Shown here one piece after another: positions 15,154-21,752 of a stretch of 21,752 nt of DNA (the first letter of the stretch is position 1; the number at the start of each line of letters is the position of its first letter). The notes under the pieces were generated by a model that was not told the DNA's origin, searched no databases, and saw only the letters and a program-made list of their open reading frames with translations. Source of the DNA: an uncultured Allomuricauda sp. (GTDB lineage: Bacteria; Bacteroidota; Bacteroidia; Flavobacteriales; Flavobacteriaceae); contig CALDPL010000482.1 in the NCBI GenBank assembly GCA_937911965.1, positions 1 through 21,752 on the forward strand, in the 5' to 3' direction. The translations under genes and the position numbers were made by a program.

Positions 15154-15232
15154 CCCTTGCCCACTATTGCGACTGAAGCCTTTTGTGTAACTTAGTTGCG
15201 CCTAAGCAAGGCCAAATAAGAACAGACTTCCG

Positions 15233-16714
15233 TTGAATCCATTAAAGAAGCTATTTAAGCAGACCTTTGTCTATGGCCTGGCCACAGTGTTGCCAAGGGT
15301 CATTTCCTTTTTTCTGCTTCCCTTGTACACGGCAGTGTTCGAGAATGCTTCGGGCTATGGGCAATACACCAACATCTATGCCTGGATTGCCATATTCAAT
15401 GTCTTTCTGGCCTATGGAATGGAAACGGCCTTCTTCCGCTTCTATCATAAAAGTGATGACAGATCAAAAGTGGTCTCCACTTCCTTGATTTCCCTTTTGG
15501 GCACTTCCCTGTTGTTCTTGATTCTGGCCCTTTCCCTTAAGGAATGGCTTGCAGGAATTACCAACATCAACCCGGACTATCTGGAGTTCACCACCTATAT
15601 TTTGGTCCTGGATGCCCTGCTGATCGTTCCCTTTGCCCTGCTGAGGGCCCAGGAAAGGCCCATGCGCTATGCCCTTTTAAAGACCATTAACGTGGCCATC
15701 AACCTGATCTTGAACGTATTCTTTTTGCTGCTTTTGCCCAGGTTGGCACAAGAGGCCGACGGGGGGTTGTTCAATGCTATGTTCCGGCCTGATTGGGAAA
15801 TCCACTATGTGCTGATCGCCAATGTGATTGCCAGTGGCATTACCCTTTTGATCTTGTTGCCCACCTATATTGGGGCCAGCTACCGATTTGACACCGAGCT
15901 TTGGAAGCGGATGATGAAGTATGCGGGCCCGGTCATGGTGGCCGGAATCGCCTTTACCATCAACGAGGTCCTGGACAAGATCCTGCTCACCGAACTCCTG
16001 CCGGAGGATATTGCGGAGTCCGAGGTCGGAAAATATGCGGCCTGCTATAAATTGGCCATGTTCATGACCCTCTTCGGCACAGCCTTCAGAATGGGGGTGG
16101 AGCCTTTTTTCTTCAGCCATGCCAAGTCGGAAAGACCCCAAAAGACCTACGCCCAGATCACCAATTATTTTGTGGTGCTGGGAAGCATCATCCTTTTGGC
16201 GGTCATTGCCTTTGTGGACCTGATCGGGGCAGCCCTTTTGAACAACGAGGTCTATTGGGAAGCCCTGGATATTGTCCCTCTGATCTTGCTGGGCAGCTTC
16301 TGTCTGGGGATCTACCACAACCTTTCGGTCTGGTACAAGGTTACGGACCGGACCAAATACGGGGCCTATATCTCCTCGGTGGGGGCCCTGATTACCCTGG
16401 CCATCAATCTGGCCCTGATTCCCAGCATGGGGTATATGGCATCCGCCCTGGCCACCCTGGCGGCTTATGGCAGCATGATGCTGTTGTCCTATTGGCTGGG
16501 GAGGAAATACTATCCGGTGCCCTACAATATGCGGAAAATCGGATTTTATATGACAGTATCCATAGTGTTTTCAGGCCTTTCCTTCTATGTTTTTAATAGA
16601 AATTTAATAGCCGGGGCCATACTACTTTTGCTATTTTTGATGTTAGTATATAAGCTCGAGGGAAATCAACTCAAACGAATATTCATAAAAAGTGGAGATC
16701 AAGATCATCAATAA
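15233..16714 (+). CDS. Polysaccharide/oligosaccharide flippase (MOP superfamily)
   Basis: The 493-residue protein is almost entirely membrane helices, about 12-14, from residue 10 to 480. The opening [20 protein letters not shown] followed by [16 protein letters not shown] is typical of Wzx-like flippases of the MOP/MATE superfamily. These move lipid-linked sugars across the inner membrane. The start is TTG at 15233; the next in-frame ATG would delete the first two helices. It heads a rightward cluster with dut, an unknown gene, a nucleotidyltransferase and envelope proteins. Its substrate is unknown: cell-surface glycan, O-antigen-like sugar or a peptidoglycan precursor are all possible. The last 23 bases overlap dut in another frame. 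Confidence 0.88.
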   Translation: MNPLKKLFKQTFVYGLATVLPRVISFFLLPLYTAVFENASGYGQYTNIYAWIAIFNVFLAYGMETAFFRFYHKSDDRSKVVSTSLISLLGTSLLFLILALSLKEWLAGITNINPDYLEFTTYILVLDALLIVPFALLRAQERPMRYALLKTINVAINLILNVFFLLLLPRLAQEADGGLFNAMFRPDWEIHYVLIANVIASGITLLILLPTYIGASYRFDTELWKRMMKYAGPVMVAGIAFTINEVLDKILLTELLPEDIAESEVGKYAACYKLAMFMTLFGTAFRMGVEPFFFSHAKSERPQKTYAQITNYFVVLGSIILLAVIAFVDLIGAALLNNEVYWEALDIVPLILLGSFCLGIYHNLSVWYKVTDRTKYGAYISSVGALITLAINLALIPSMGYMASALATLAAYGSMMLLSYWLGRKYYPVPYNMRKIGFYMTVSIVFSGLSFYVFNRNLIAGAILLLLFLMLVYKLEGNQLKRIFIKSGDQDHQ

Positions 16715-17126
16715 GTCAGGGCATTCACTGCCGAGTTACGAAACCATTGCCTCAGCGGGCATGGACCTAAGGGCCAATCTTGGTTCCCCATTGATTTTGG
16801 GTCCCATGGAACGCACCATTGTACCTACCGGTATTTTCTTGGAACTGCCCTTGGGCTATGAGGCCCAGGTCAGGCCCAGAAGTGGTTTGGCGGCGAAAAA
16901 GGGAATCACCGTGCTCAATGCCCCGGGTACCGTGGATGCGGATTATAGGGGGGAAGTGGGGGTTATACTGGTGAACCTCTCCAAGGAAGCCTTCACCGTG
17001 GAGAACGGGGAACGCATTGCACAAATGGTCATTGCAAAACACGAAAGGGCCCAATGGGTGGAAGTAGGGGAGCTCTCCACAACCGAAAGGGGGGCCGGAG
17101 GATTTGGGAGTACAGGTACCATCTAA
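16692..17126 (+). CDS. dut: Deoxyuridine 5'-triphosphate nucleotidohydrolase (dUTPase)
   Basis: The 144-residue trimeric-type dUTPase has all five family motifs: AGMDLRA (22-28), RPRSGLA (61-67), [13 protein letters not shown] (77-89, catalytic Asp82), GERIAQMVI (106-114) and the C-terminal [11 protein letters not shown] (132-142). It hydrolyses dUTP to dUMP and pyrophosphate, keeping uracil out of DNA and feeding dTMP synthesis. The start is GTG at 16692, inside the end of the flippase gene. The N-terminus [20 protein letters not shown] matches the family, and no ATG lies before motif 1. The overlap suggests translational coupling with the flippase, though the functions are unrelated. Confidence 0.96.
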   Translation: MEIKIINKSGHSLPSYETIASAGMDLRANLGSPLILGPMERTIVPTGIFLELPLGYEAQVRPRSGLAAKKGITVLNAPGTVDADYRGEVGVILVNLSKEAFTVENGERIAQMVIAKHERAQWVEVGELSTTERGAGGFGSTGTI

Positions 17127-17193
17127 AGAAGCAAGGACCCGAGGGTATGGATTCATTTGTATAATGTGGCCAAACTAAAAAAAGTTCCGTGAA

Positions 17194-17823
17194 ATGAAGT
17201 TTTCCAAAGAATTTAAGGATGCCCTGGCCGATTTGCCTTCCAAGGAAAAGGACAAATTGATAATAAGGCTGTTGAGAAAGGACCGTGCCTTGACCCAAAG
17301 GCTTTATTTTGAACTGGTCATGGACAGAACGGTGGATCAGCAGCGGGAGGTGGTCAAGGAAAGATTGTCCCAAAAAATAATCGATACGAGCGAAAATTAT
17401 TATTCAATCGGCTACCTCAATATGGATGTTCGGTTTATGAGCGGGGACATCAATGAACATGTAAGGATGACCAAGGATAAATTTGGAGAGCTGTCCCTCA
17501 ATCTATACATGATCAACGGGGTCTTGGAACGGAATCGGGAAAACATCCTGTCCGTCACTCCGGGAAGGGCCCGTAAATTTTGTACGGCCGTTATTGCCAG
17601 GGCCTTCAAAATTTTATTGTCCCTTAATAAGTTGCATGAAGATTACTTTTTGGACGTAAAGGAAGATTTGAAAAAGTTGGGCGAATTGATAGGGGATAAC
17701 CCGTATTTGATGGATTGTGCCATCGATAATGGACTAAATGTAAATTGGTTGATTTTTGGAGAAATTCCAGAAGACCTTGTCGAAATCCACAAAGAGTTGA
17801 GGGCTAACGGATATTTAAAATGA
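17194..17823 (+). CDS. Unknown cytosolic helical protein
   Basis: This 209-residue protein starts at ATG 17194, 67 bp after dut. It is highly charged and looks mostly alpha-helical, beginning MKFSKEFKDALADLPSKEKD and ending EIPEDLVEIHKELRANGYLK. I see no signal peptide, membrane helix or known catalytic motif. The middle segment RKFCTAVIARAFKILLSLNK may form a hydrophobic helix core. I do not recognise the family. It lies between dut and a sugar nucleotidyltransferase with the same orientation and short gaps, so it is probably co-transcribed. Codon use is somewhat more AT-rich than the neighbours but not extreme. Confidence 0.75.
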   Translation: MKFSKEFKDALADLPSKEKDKLIIRLLRKDRALTQRLYFELVMDRTVDQQREVVKERLSQKIIDTSENYYSIGYLNMDVRFMSGDINEHVRMTKDKFGELSLNLYMINGVLERNRENILSVTPGRARKFCTAVIARAFKILLSLNKLHEDYFLDVKEDLKKLGELIGDNPYLMDCAIDNGLNVNWLIFGEIPEDLVEIHKELRANGYLK

Positions 17824-17861
17824 GTCGAACGTTGGACAGGTTTCCACAATAAATCAGGAAT

Positions 17862-18878
17862 ATGAAGATAATAGTACCCATGGCGGGAAGGGGGTCCCGA
17901 TTGAGGCCCCATACTTTGACGGTACCCAAACCCCTTATCCCCGTTGCGGGAAAACCCATTGTACATCGCTTGGTCCTCGATATCGCCAAGGTCTTGGGAG
18001 AACCCATAGAAGAGGTGGCCTTTATCTTGGGCGACCCCGCCTTCTTTGGGGAGGACGTGGTGGAAAGCCTGATGGAACTGGCCGGTGAATTGGGGGCCAA
18101 GGGATCCATTTACAGGCAGGACCAACCTTTGGGGACCGGTCATGCCATCATGAGTGCCGCGGATTCCCTGAGCGGCCCCGCGGTGATCGCCTATGCCGAC
18201 TCCCTGATCCGGGCAGATTTAAAGCTGGACAAGGAGGCCGATAGCGTGATCTGGGTAAAACAGGTGGACAAGCCGGAGGATTATGGGGTGGTCAAGCTGG
18301 GTGCCCATGGCACTATTGTGGAACTGGTTGAAAAACCCAAGGAATTCATCTCGGACCTGGCCGTGATCGGCATCTACTATTTTAAGGACGTGGGGGTACT
18401 AAAGGCCGAGTTGCAGCAGGTGCTGGACGGGAACATAACCCGTGGTGGGGAGTATCAGATCAATGATGGGATCAAAGCCATGATGGAAAAGGGCATGAAG
18501 TTTGTGCCGGGGAAGGTGGAGCATTGGATGGATTGCGGCAATAAGGAAATCGCCGTGGAAACCAACCAACAGATGCTGGGCTTTTTGGAAGGTGAAGGGG
18601 AGATGCTGATGTCAGATTCTGTGCAAATGGACAACGCCAATATCATCCCCCCTTGCTTTATCGGCGAGAACGTGAAACTGAGAAACAGCACCGTGGGGCC
18701 CTATGTGTCGATCGGGGACAACACCCTATTGGAAAACAGTACGGTCAAGAACAGCATCATACAGGCCGACAGTAAAATATACAACGCCAACCTGGACCAT
18801 GCCATGATCGGAAATCATGTGCATTTTAATGGTAAATTTGAATCCATAAGCCTGGGGGACTATTCCGTTTTGAAATAG
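17862..18878 (+). CDS. Sugar nucleotidyltransferase with LbH tail
   Basis: The 338-residue enzyme has an N-terminal nucleotidyltransferase fold. Its start reads MKIIVPMAGRGSRLRPHTLT with the GxGSRLRP loop (9-16), then VPKPLIPVAGKPI (21-33, Lys23), QPLGTGHAI (88-96), the metal-binding Asp in YADS (111-114), and VEKP (156-159). Residues from about 250 to 338 form a left-handed beta-helix of hexapeptide-like turns (IGENVKLRNSTVGPYVSIG). It should activate a sugar-1-phosphate to an NDP-sugar. The base and sugar cannot be fixed by eye; glucose- or mannose-1-phosphate are likely. No acetyltransferase motif is evident in the helix, so GlmU is less likely. The location beside the flippase fits surface glycan supply. 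Confidence 0.87.
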   Translation: MKIIVPMAGRGSRLRPHTLTVPKPLIPVAGKPIVHRLVLDIAKVLGEPIEEVAFILGDPAFFGEDVVESLMELAGELGAKGSIYRQDQPLGTGHAIMSAADSLSGPAVIAYADSLIRADLKLDKEADSVIWVKQVDKPEDYGVVKLGAHGTIVELVEKPKEFISDLAVIGIYYFKDVGVLKAELQQVLDGNITRGGEYQINDGIKAMMEKGMKFVPGKVEHWMDCGNKEIAVETNQQMLGFLEGEGEMLMSDSVQMDNANIIPPCFIGENVKLRNSTVGPYVSIGDNTLLENSTVKNSIIQADSKIYNANLDHAMIGNHVHFNGKFESISLGDYSVLK

Positions 18879-18916
18879 GTTTCCCCCATTTCAGGTGGAT
18901 TGGAAGTACGGATCAG

Positions 18917-19840
18917 ATGAAAAGAGCGGTTATTCTTTGGATGGGAGCGGCCATGTCGGCAGTGACATGCGGTCCACTCCTTGCCCAAGAGCAGCAGGCC
19001 AGCTCCGAACTCTATCTGGAGGAATACAGCGACGAATTCCAGGAAAACTTCTTTGAGGGACTCAAACAAAAGGGCATAGGGAACCATGACAGGGCCATTG
19101 CCCGTTTTTTGAAATGCAAGCAGTTGGATCCCGGGGTCAAGGCGGTGGACCATGAACTGGCCAAGGCCTATTATATGGACAAACAGTATGAACCGGCCCA
19201 AGAGTACGCCATTTTGGCCATCAATGCGGCCCCTGGGGATTATTGGATTTTGGACCAACTTATCGCCATTGGGGTGAAATTGGGCATCCCCCTGGAGGCC
19301 CTTGGGGATCGGATTCCCCTTGGAAACCCAAAACTGCAGGAGAACCTGGCCCTGAACCTATTCAACAGCGGCAAGTACAGGGAGGCGGAAAAGCTTTTGG
19401 AAGCCATGGATCCCTCCCCCCTGCAGCAGGAACTCCTTCGCAAGATCGGGGATTCCCTGCAGCAGACGGCCCGGGAGGAGCCGACCGAAGCCGGGGAAGG
19501 TCCTGTCCAAAGGGAGGCAGAGGGCACGGTGGCATCCCTGCGTTCGGAATTGGAGGCCCTGCGTCTGGGATCGGATTGGAGGAATCTATTGGAACGTTCC
19601 GGGGAGGCCTTGCAGCTTTATCCGCTCCAACCGTATTTTTACTATGCCCACGGCTTTTCCCTGATCGAGACGGGCCAGGCCCAAAAAGCCGTTGAGGTAT
19701 TGGAAAACGGTTTGGACTATCTCTTGGACGATGCCGTCCTACAGAATGAATTCTTTAGGGAGTTGGCCCGGGCCCACATCCTTTTGGGCAACACCCAAAA
19801 GGCCAATGAATATATGAACAAGATCAATTCGAGAATATAA
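18917..19840 (+). CDS. Exported TPR-repeat protein
   Basis: The 307-residue protein begins with a signal peptide (1-23, ending GPLLA, no lipobox cysteine), so it is likely periplasmic. TPR-like helix pairs are visible at 45-75 (GLKQKGIGNHDRAIARFLKC), 79-108 (LAKAYYMDKQYEPAQEYAIL), 143-165, and again near 225-305 (FYYAHGFSLIETGQAQKAVE). A charged linker at 185-205 splits the two TPR blocks. TPRs mediate protein binding, so it probably scaffolds an envelope complex. Its stop overlaps the ATG of the DUF4292 gene by one base (TAATG), a strong sign of coupled expression. I do not know a precise function. Confidence 0.82.
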   Translation: MKRAVILWMGAAMSAVTCGPLLAQEQQASSELYLEEYSDEFQENFFEGLKQKGIGNHDRAIARFLKCKQLDPGVKAVDHELAKAYYMDKQYEPAQEYAILAINAAPGDYWILDQLIAIGVKLGIPLEALGDRIPLGNPKLQENLALNLFNSGKYREAEKLLEAMDPSPLQQELLRKIGDSLQQTAREEPTEAGEGPVQREAEGTVASLRSELEALRLGSDWRNLLERSGEALQLYPLQPYFYYAHGFSLIETGQAQKAVEVLENGLDYLLDDAVLQNEFFRELARAHILLGNTQKANEYMNKINSRI

Positions 19841-20619
19841 TGGATCACTATAGGAACATCGTGAGGGCAGCCACCCTTATGGTCTTCATCCTACTTTTGG
19901 GGGCCTGTCGGAGCAATAGGGCCGTCGTAGGGGAAGAAGTGGACCACGGGATGTCCGTCAGGCAACTGATCGGCAAACATTACGCCACCCAACCCGATTT
20001 CAAGACCCTCAGTGCCCGCGTCAAAATTGATTATTCCAACGGGGACAAATCCCAGGGGTTCAATGTAAGCCTGAGGATGGAAAAGGACAAGATCATCTGG
20101 ATCAGTGGCCCCCTTGGGGTGGTCAAGGCCCAGATCACCCCGGATCGGGTAAGCTTCTACAACAAACTCCAGAATGAATATTTCGATGGGGATTTTGGAT
20201 ATTTGAGCGAACTCTTGGGGACCGAACTGGATTTTGACAAGGTGCAGAACATCCTTTTGGGCAATGCGATGATGGACCTGAGAAAGGAAAGGTACCAATT
20301 GGAACACCAGGGGAACCGTTATGAACTCCGGCCCAAAAATGAGCTGCCCTTGCTCAAGACCCTGTTCACCGTGGAGCCCAAATACTATAAGATCGACACC
20401 CAGATCATCGCCCAGCCTTTGGATCAAAGACAGCTTATAGCATCCTATACCTATCAGTATATTGTAGGGAGCGCCCTCCCGGAAGAAATTTTGATCGTGG
20501 CCGGGGACCAAGGAGAAACAAGCCGGATCCAATTGGAGTTTCGCAACCTGGAGCTGAACCGGACCCTGAATTTTCCCTATCAGATTCCCAAGGGCTACGA
20601 TAAAATTACATTAAAGTAA
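19840..20619 (+). CDS. DUF4292 lipoprotein, LolB-like
   Basis: This 259-residue lipoprotein has a signal peptide with a lipobox ending LLGAC (Cys23). The mature part is rich in beta strands: TLSARVKIDYSNGDKSQGFN, then VSLRMEKDKIIWISGPLGVV and RVSFYNKLQNEYFDG. This matches DUF4292, a Bacteroidota family whose fold resembles the LolA/LolB lipoprotein carriers. It may help insert or carry lipoproteins at the outer membrane, but that is an inference from fold similarity. It starts in the stop of the TPR gene and ends one base before the EnvC-like gene, so the three genes form one tight transcription unit. Confidence 0.83.
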   Translation: MDHYRNIVRAATLMVFILLLGACRSNRAVVGEEVDHGMSVRQLIGKHYATQPDFKTLSARVKIDYSNGDKSQGFNVSLRMEKDKIIWISGPLGVVKAQITPDRVSFYNKLQNEYFDGDFGYLSELLGTELDFDKVQNILLGNAMMDLRKERYQLEHQGNRYELRPKNELPLLKTLFTVEPKYYKIDTQIIAQPLDQRQLIASYTYQYIVGSALPEEILIVAGDQGETSRIQLEFRNLELNRTLNFPYQIPKGYDKITLK

Positions 20620-20620
20620 T

Positions 20621-21752
20621 ATGCAAGGTAAACCTACATATTATATTTACCTACTGGCACTTGTGCTTTTATTTACCTTGCCTATCCATGCACAGACCAG
20701 CGAACAGAGCGCCTTGGAGGCCAAACGGGAGAGGCTGCAGGAAGAAATCAAGGAAATCAACCGTCTGCTCTTTGCCGAACGCAAGGAAAGGGGAAGTATC
20801 GTGGACCAAATGGAGGCCTTGGACCATAAGATCAATGTGCAGCAGGAGCTCATCCGGGTGACCAACCAGCAATCCAATCTGCTCAATCGACAGATCAATG
20901 TCAACATTCGGAGCATAAGCAAGCTCAGGGAGGATCTGGAGGTCCTCAAGAAGGATTATTCCGATTTGATACAAAGGACCTATCAGAGCAAATCGAAGGC
21001 GAACCGATTGATGTTCCTGCTTTCGGCGGAAAACTTCTACCAGGCCTTTAAAAGGCTGCAGTATATGCAGCAGTATGCCAAGCACAGGAAGAAACAGGGG
21101 GAAAGCATCATTCTAAAGACCCAGGAACTGTCCCAACTCAACCAGGACCTGGTCGCCCAACGCAAGCAAAAGGATCGGCTGCTGGCCGAGAACACCAGGA
21201 CCAGGAACGAGCTGTCCAAGGAGGTGGAGTCCCAAAGGATCTTGTTGAGGAGCGTTAAGCAGAACGAGGCCAAATACACCGCTGCCATAGCCAAAAAGCA
21301 GCAGGAGGCCCGAAAGATAGACCGGGAGATCGAGGCCCTGATAAAGAGTGCCATCGCCAGTTCCAACAAGGAATCGGGCAAGGCCGCCACCAGCGTCACC
21401 TTTGCGATGACCCCCGAGGCCAAGCTTTTGGCGGACAACTTTTCCTCCAACAAGGGCAGGCTGATCTGGCCGGTGGAAAAGGGGATCAAGAGCCAGGGAT
21501 ACGGAGTCTATGCCGATAAGCTCTACCCGGGCATCAAACACAGGAACAACGGGGTCACCATCACCACCGACAAGGGAAGCAAGGCCAGGGCCATCTTCGA
21601 CGGGGAGGTGATCGCCATCATTTCCGTTCCCGGGGGCAGCCGGGGCGTGACCGTCAAGCACGGAAACTACATCAGTACCTATTACAACCTCTCCACCCTC
21701 TATGTAAAGAAAGGGGACAAGGTGGCCACCAAGGAAGTTTTGGGGGACATCA
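20621..21752 (+). CDS. envC: EnvC-like murein hydrolase activator, C-terminus cut
   Basis: The frame opens at ATG 20621 and is still open at the window edge (377 codons). A signal peptide (1-24, ending LPIHA) is followed by a long coiled coil (about 28-245, with repeated Gln, Lys, Glu and Leu) and then a LytM/M23 domain from about 283 (GRLIWPVEKGIKSQGYGVYA). Zinc-site residues look degenerate. His307 is followed by RNNGVTI without the usual Asp, and the normally Y-x-H-L motif reads YYNL (354-357). This is the EnvC pattern, in which the domain activates amidases that split daughter-cell peptidoglycan rather than cutting it itself. The last strands of the domain lie beyond the window. Confidence 0.9.
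   Translation, partial: MQGKPTYYIYLLALVLLFTLPIHAQTSEQSALEAKRERLQEEIKEINRLLFAERKERGSIVDQMEALDHKINVQQELIRVTNQQSNLLNRQINVNIRSISKLREDLEVLKKDYSDLIQRTYQSKSKANRLMFLLSAENFYQAFKRLQYMQQYAKHRKKQGESIILKTQELSQLNQDLVAQRKQKDRLLAENTRTRNELSKEVESQRILLRSVKQNEAKYTAAIAKKQQEARKIDREIEALIKSAIASSNKESGKAATSVTFAMTPEAKLLADNFSSNKGRLIWPVEKGIKSQGYGVYADKLYPGIKHRNNGVTITTDKGSKARAIFDGEVIAIISVPGGSRGVTVKHGNYISTYYNLSTLYVKKGDKVATKEVLGDI

Larger units (their letters stand above)
14982..15232. other. Non-coding gap before flippase gene
   Basis: Together with the higBA promoter this gap is just under 300 bp. I see no gene. It contains a promoter-like pair at 15083-15116, a terminator-like hairpin at 15125-15153, and a small hairpin CTTAG/CTAAG (15191-15206) located 27 nt before the flippase TTG start. 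The part around 15001-15080 shows nothing I can name. It may include the right boundary of the acquired toxin-antitoxin segment, since composition returns to the window norm here. Confidence 0.5.

Overview
The window looks like chromosomal DNA from a marine-type member of the Flavobacteriaceae (Bacteroidota) with fairly high GC. The main evidence is gene content: an SprE/PorW-type type IX secretion lipoprotein, a DUF5687 permease paired with an ABC ATPase, a DUF4292 lipoprotein, an AtpB with a signal peptide and a long exported N-terminus, and an atpBEFHAG cluster without atpD and atpC. Several upstream regions also carry the Bacteroidota -7 element TAnnTTTG. The genus cannot be fixed from this sequence. 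I see no rRNA, tRNA, CRISPR array, transposase or prophage.

Layout. Positions 1-422 hold the 5' part of an unknown leftward gene. Positions 423-851 are non-coding and rich in palindromes. A patatin-like hydrolase (852-1634) converges with a PaaE-like flavin/2Fe-2S reductase (1631-2677, minus) so closely that their stop codons overlap. A divergent promoter region leads into a permease (2796-4265) and ATPase (4301-4996) that form an ABC transporter. Next come the large TPR lipoprotein SprE/PorW (5096-7630), a bactofilin (7651-8091), and the F1Fo ATP synthase cluster: atpZ, a small four-helix membrane protein, then atpB, atpE, atpF, atpH, atpA and atpG (8066-13848).

Positions 13825-14004 contain an array of about 3.8 copies of a 47-bp unit. 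Each unit starts with a copy of the last eight codons of atpG, including its stop. The array abuts an AT-rich leftward HigBA-type toxin-antitoxin module (14020-14935) that looks acquired, with its own promoter and a palindromic operator.

From 15233 to the end lies a tight rightward cell-envelope cluster: a flippase, dUTPase (dut), an unknown 209-aa protein, a sugar nucleotidyltransferase with a left-handed beta-helix tail, an exported TPR protein, a DUF4292 (LolB-like) lipoprotein, and an EnvC-like murein hydrolase activator cut by the window edge. The last three genes overlap or abut and are probably co-transcribed.

Most of the window is conserved core genome. The parts most worth a second look are the tandem array copied from the atpG stop region, the toxin-antitoxin module next to it, the nested palindromes at 608-742, the hairpin after atpE, and the uncharacterised members of the envelope cluster. 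I found no clear new defence or metabolic system. Promoter, terminator and operator calls come from motif reading by eye.
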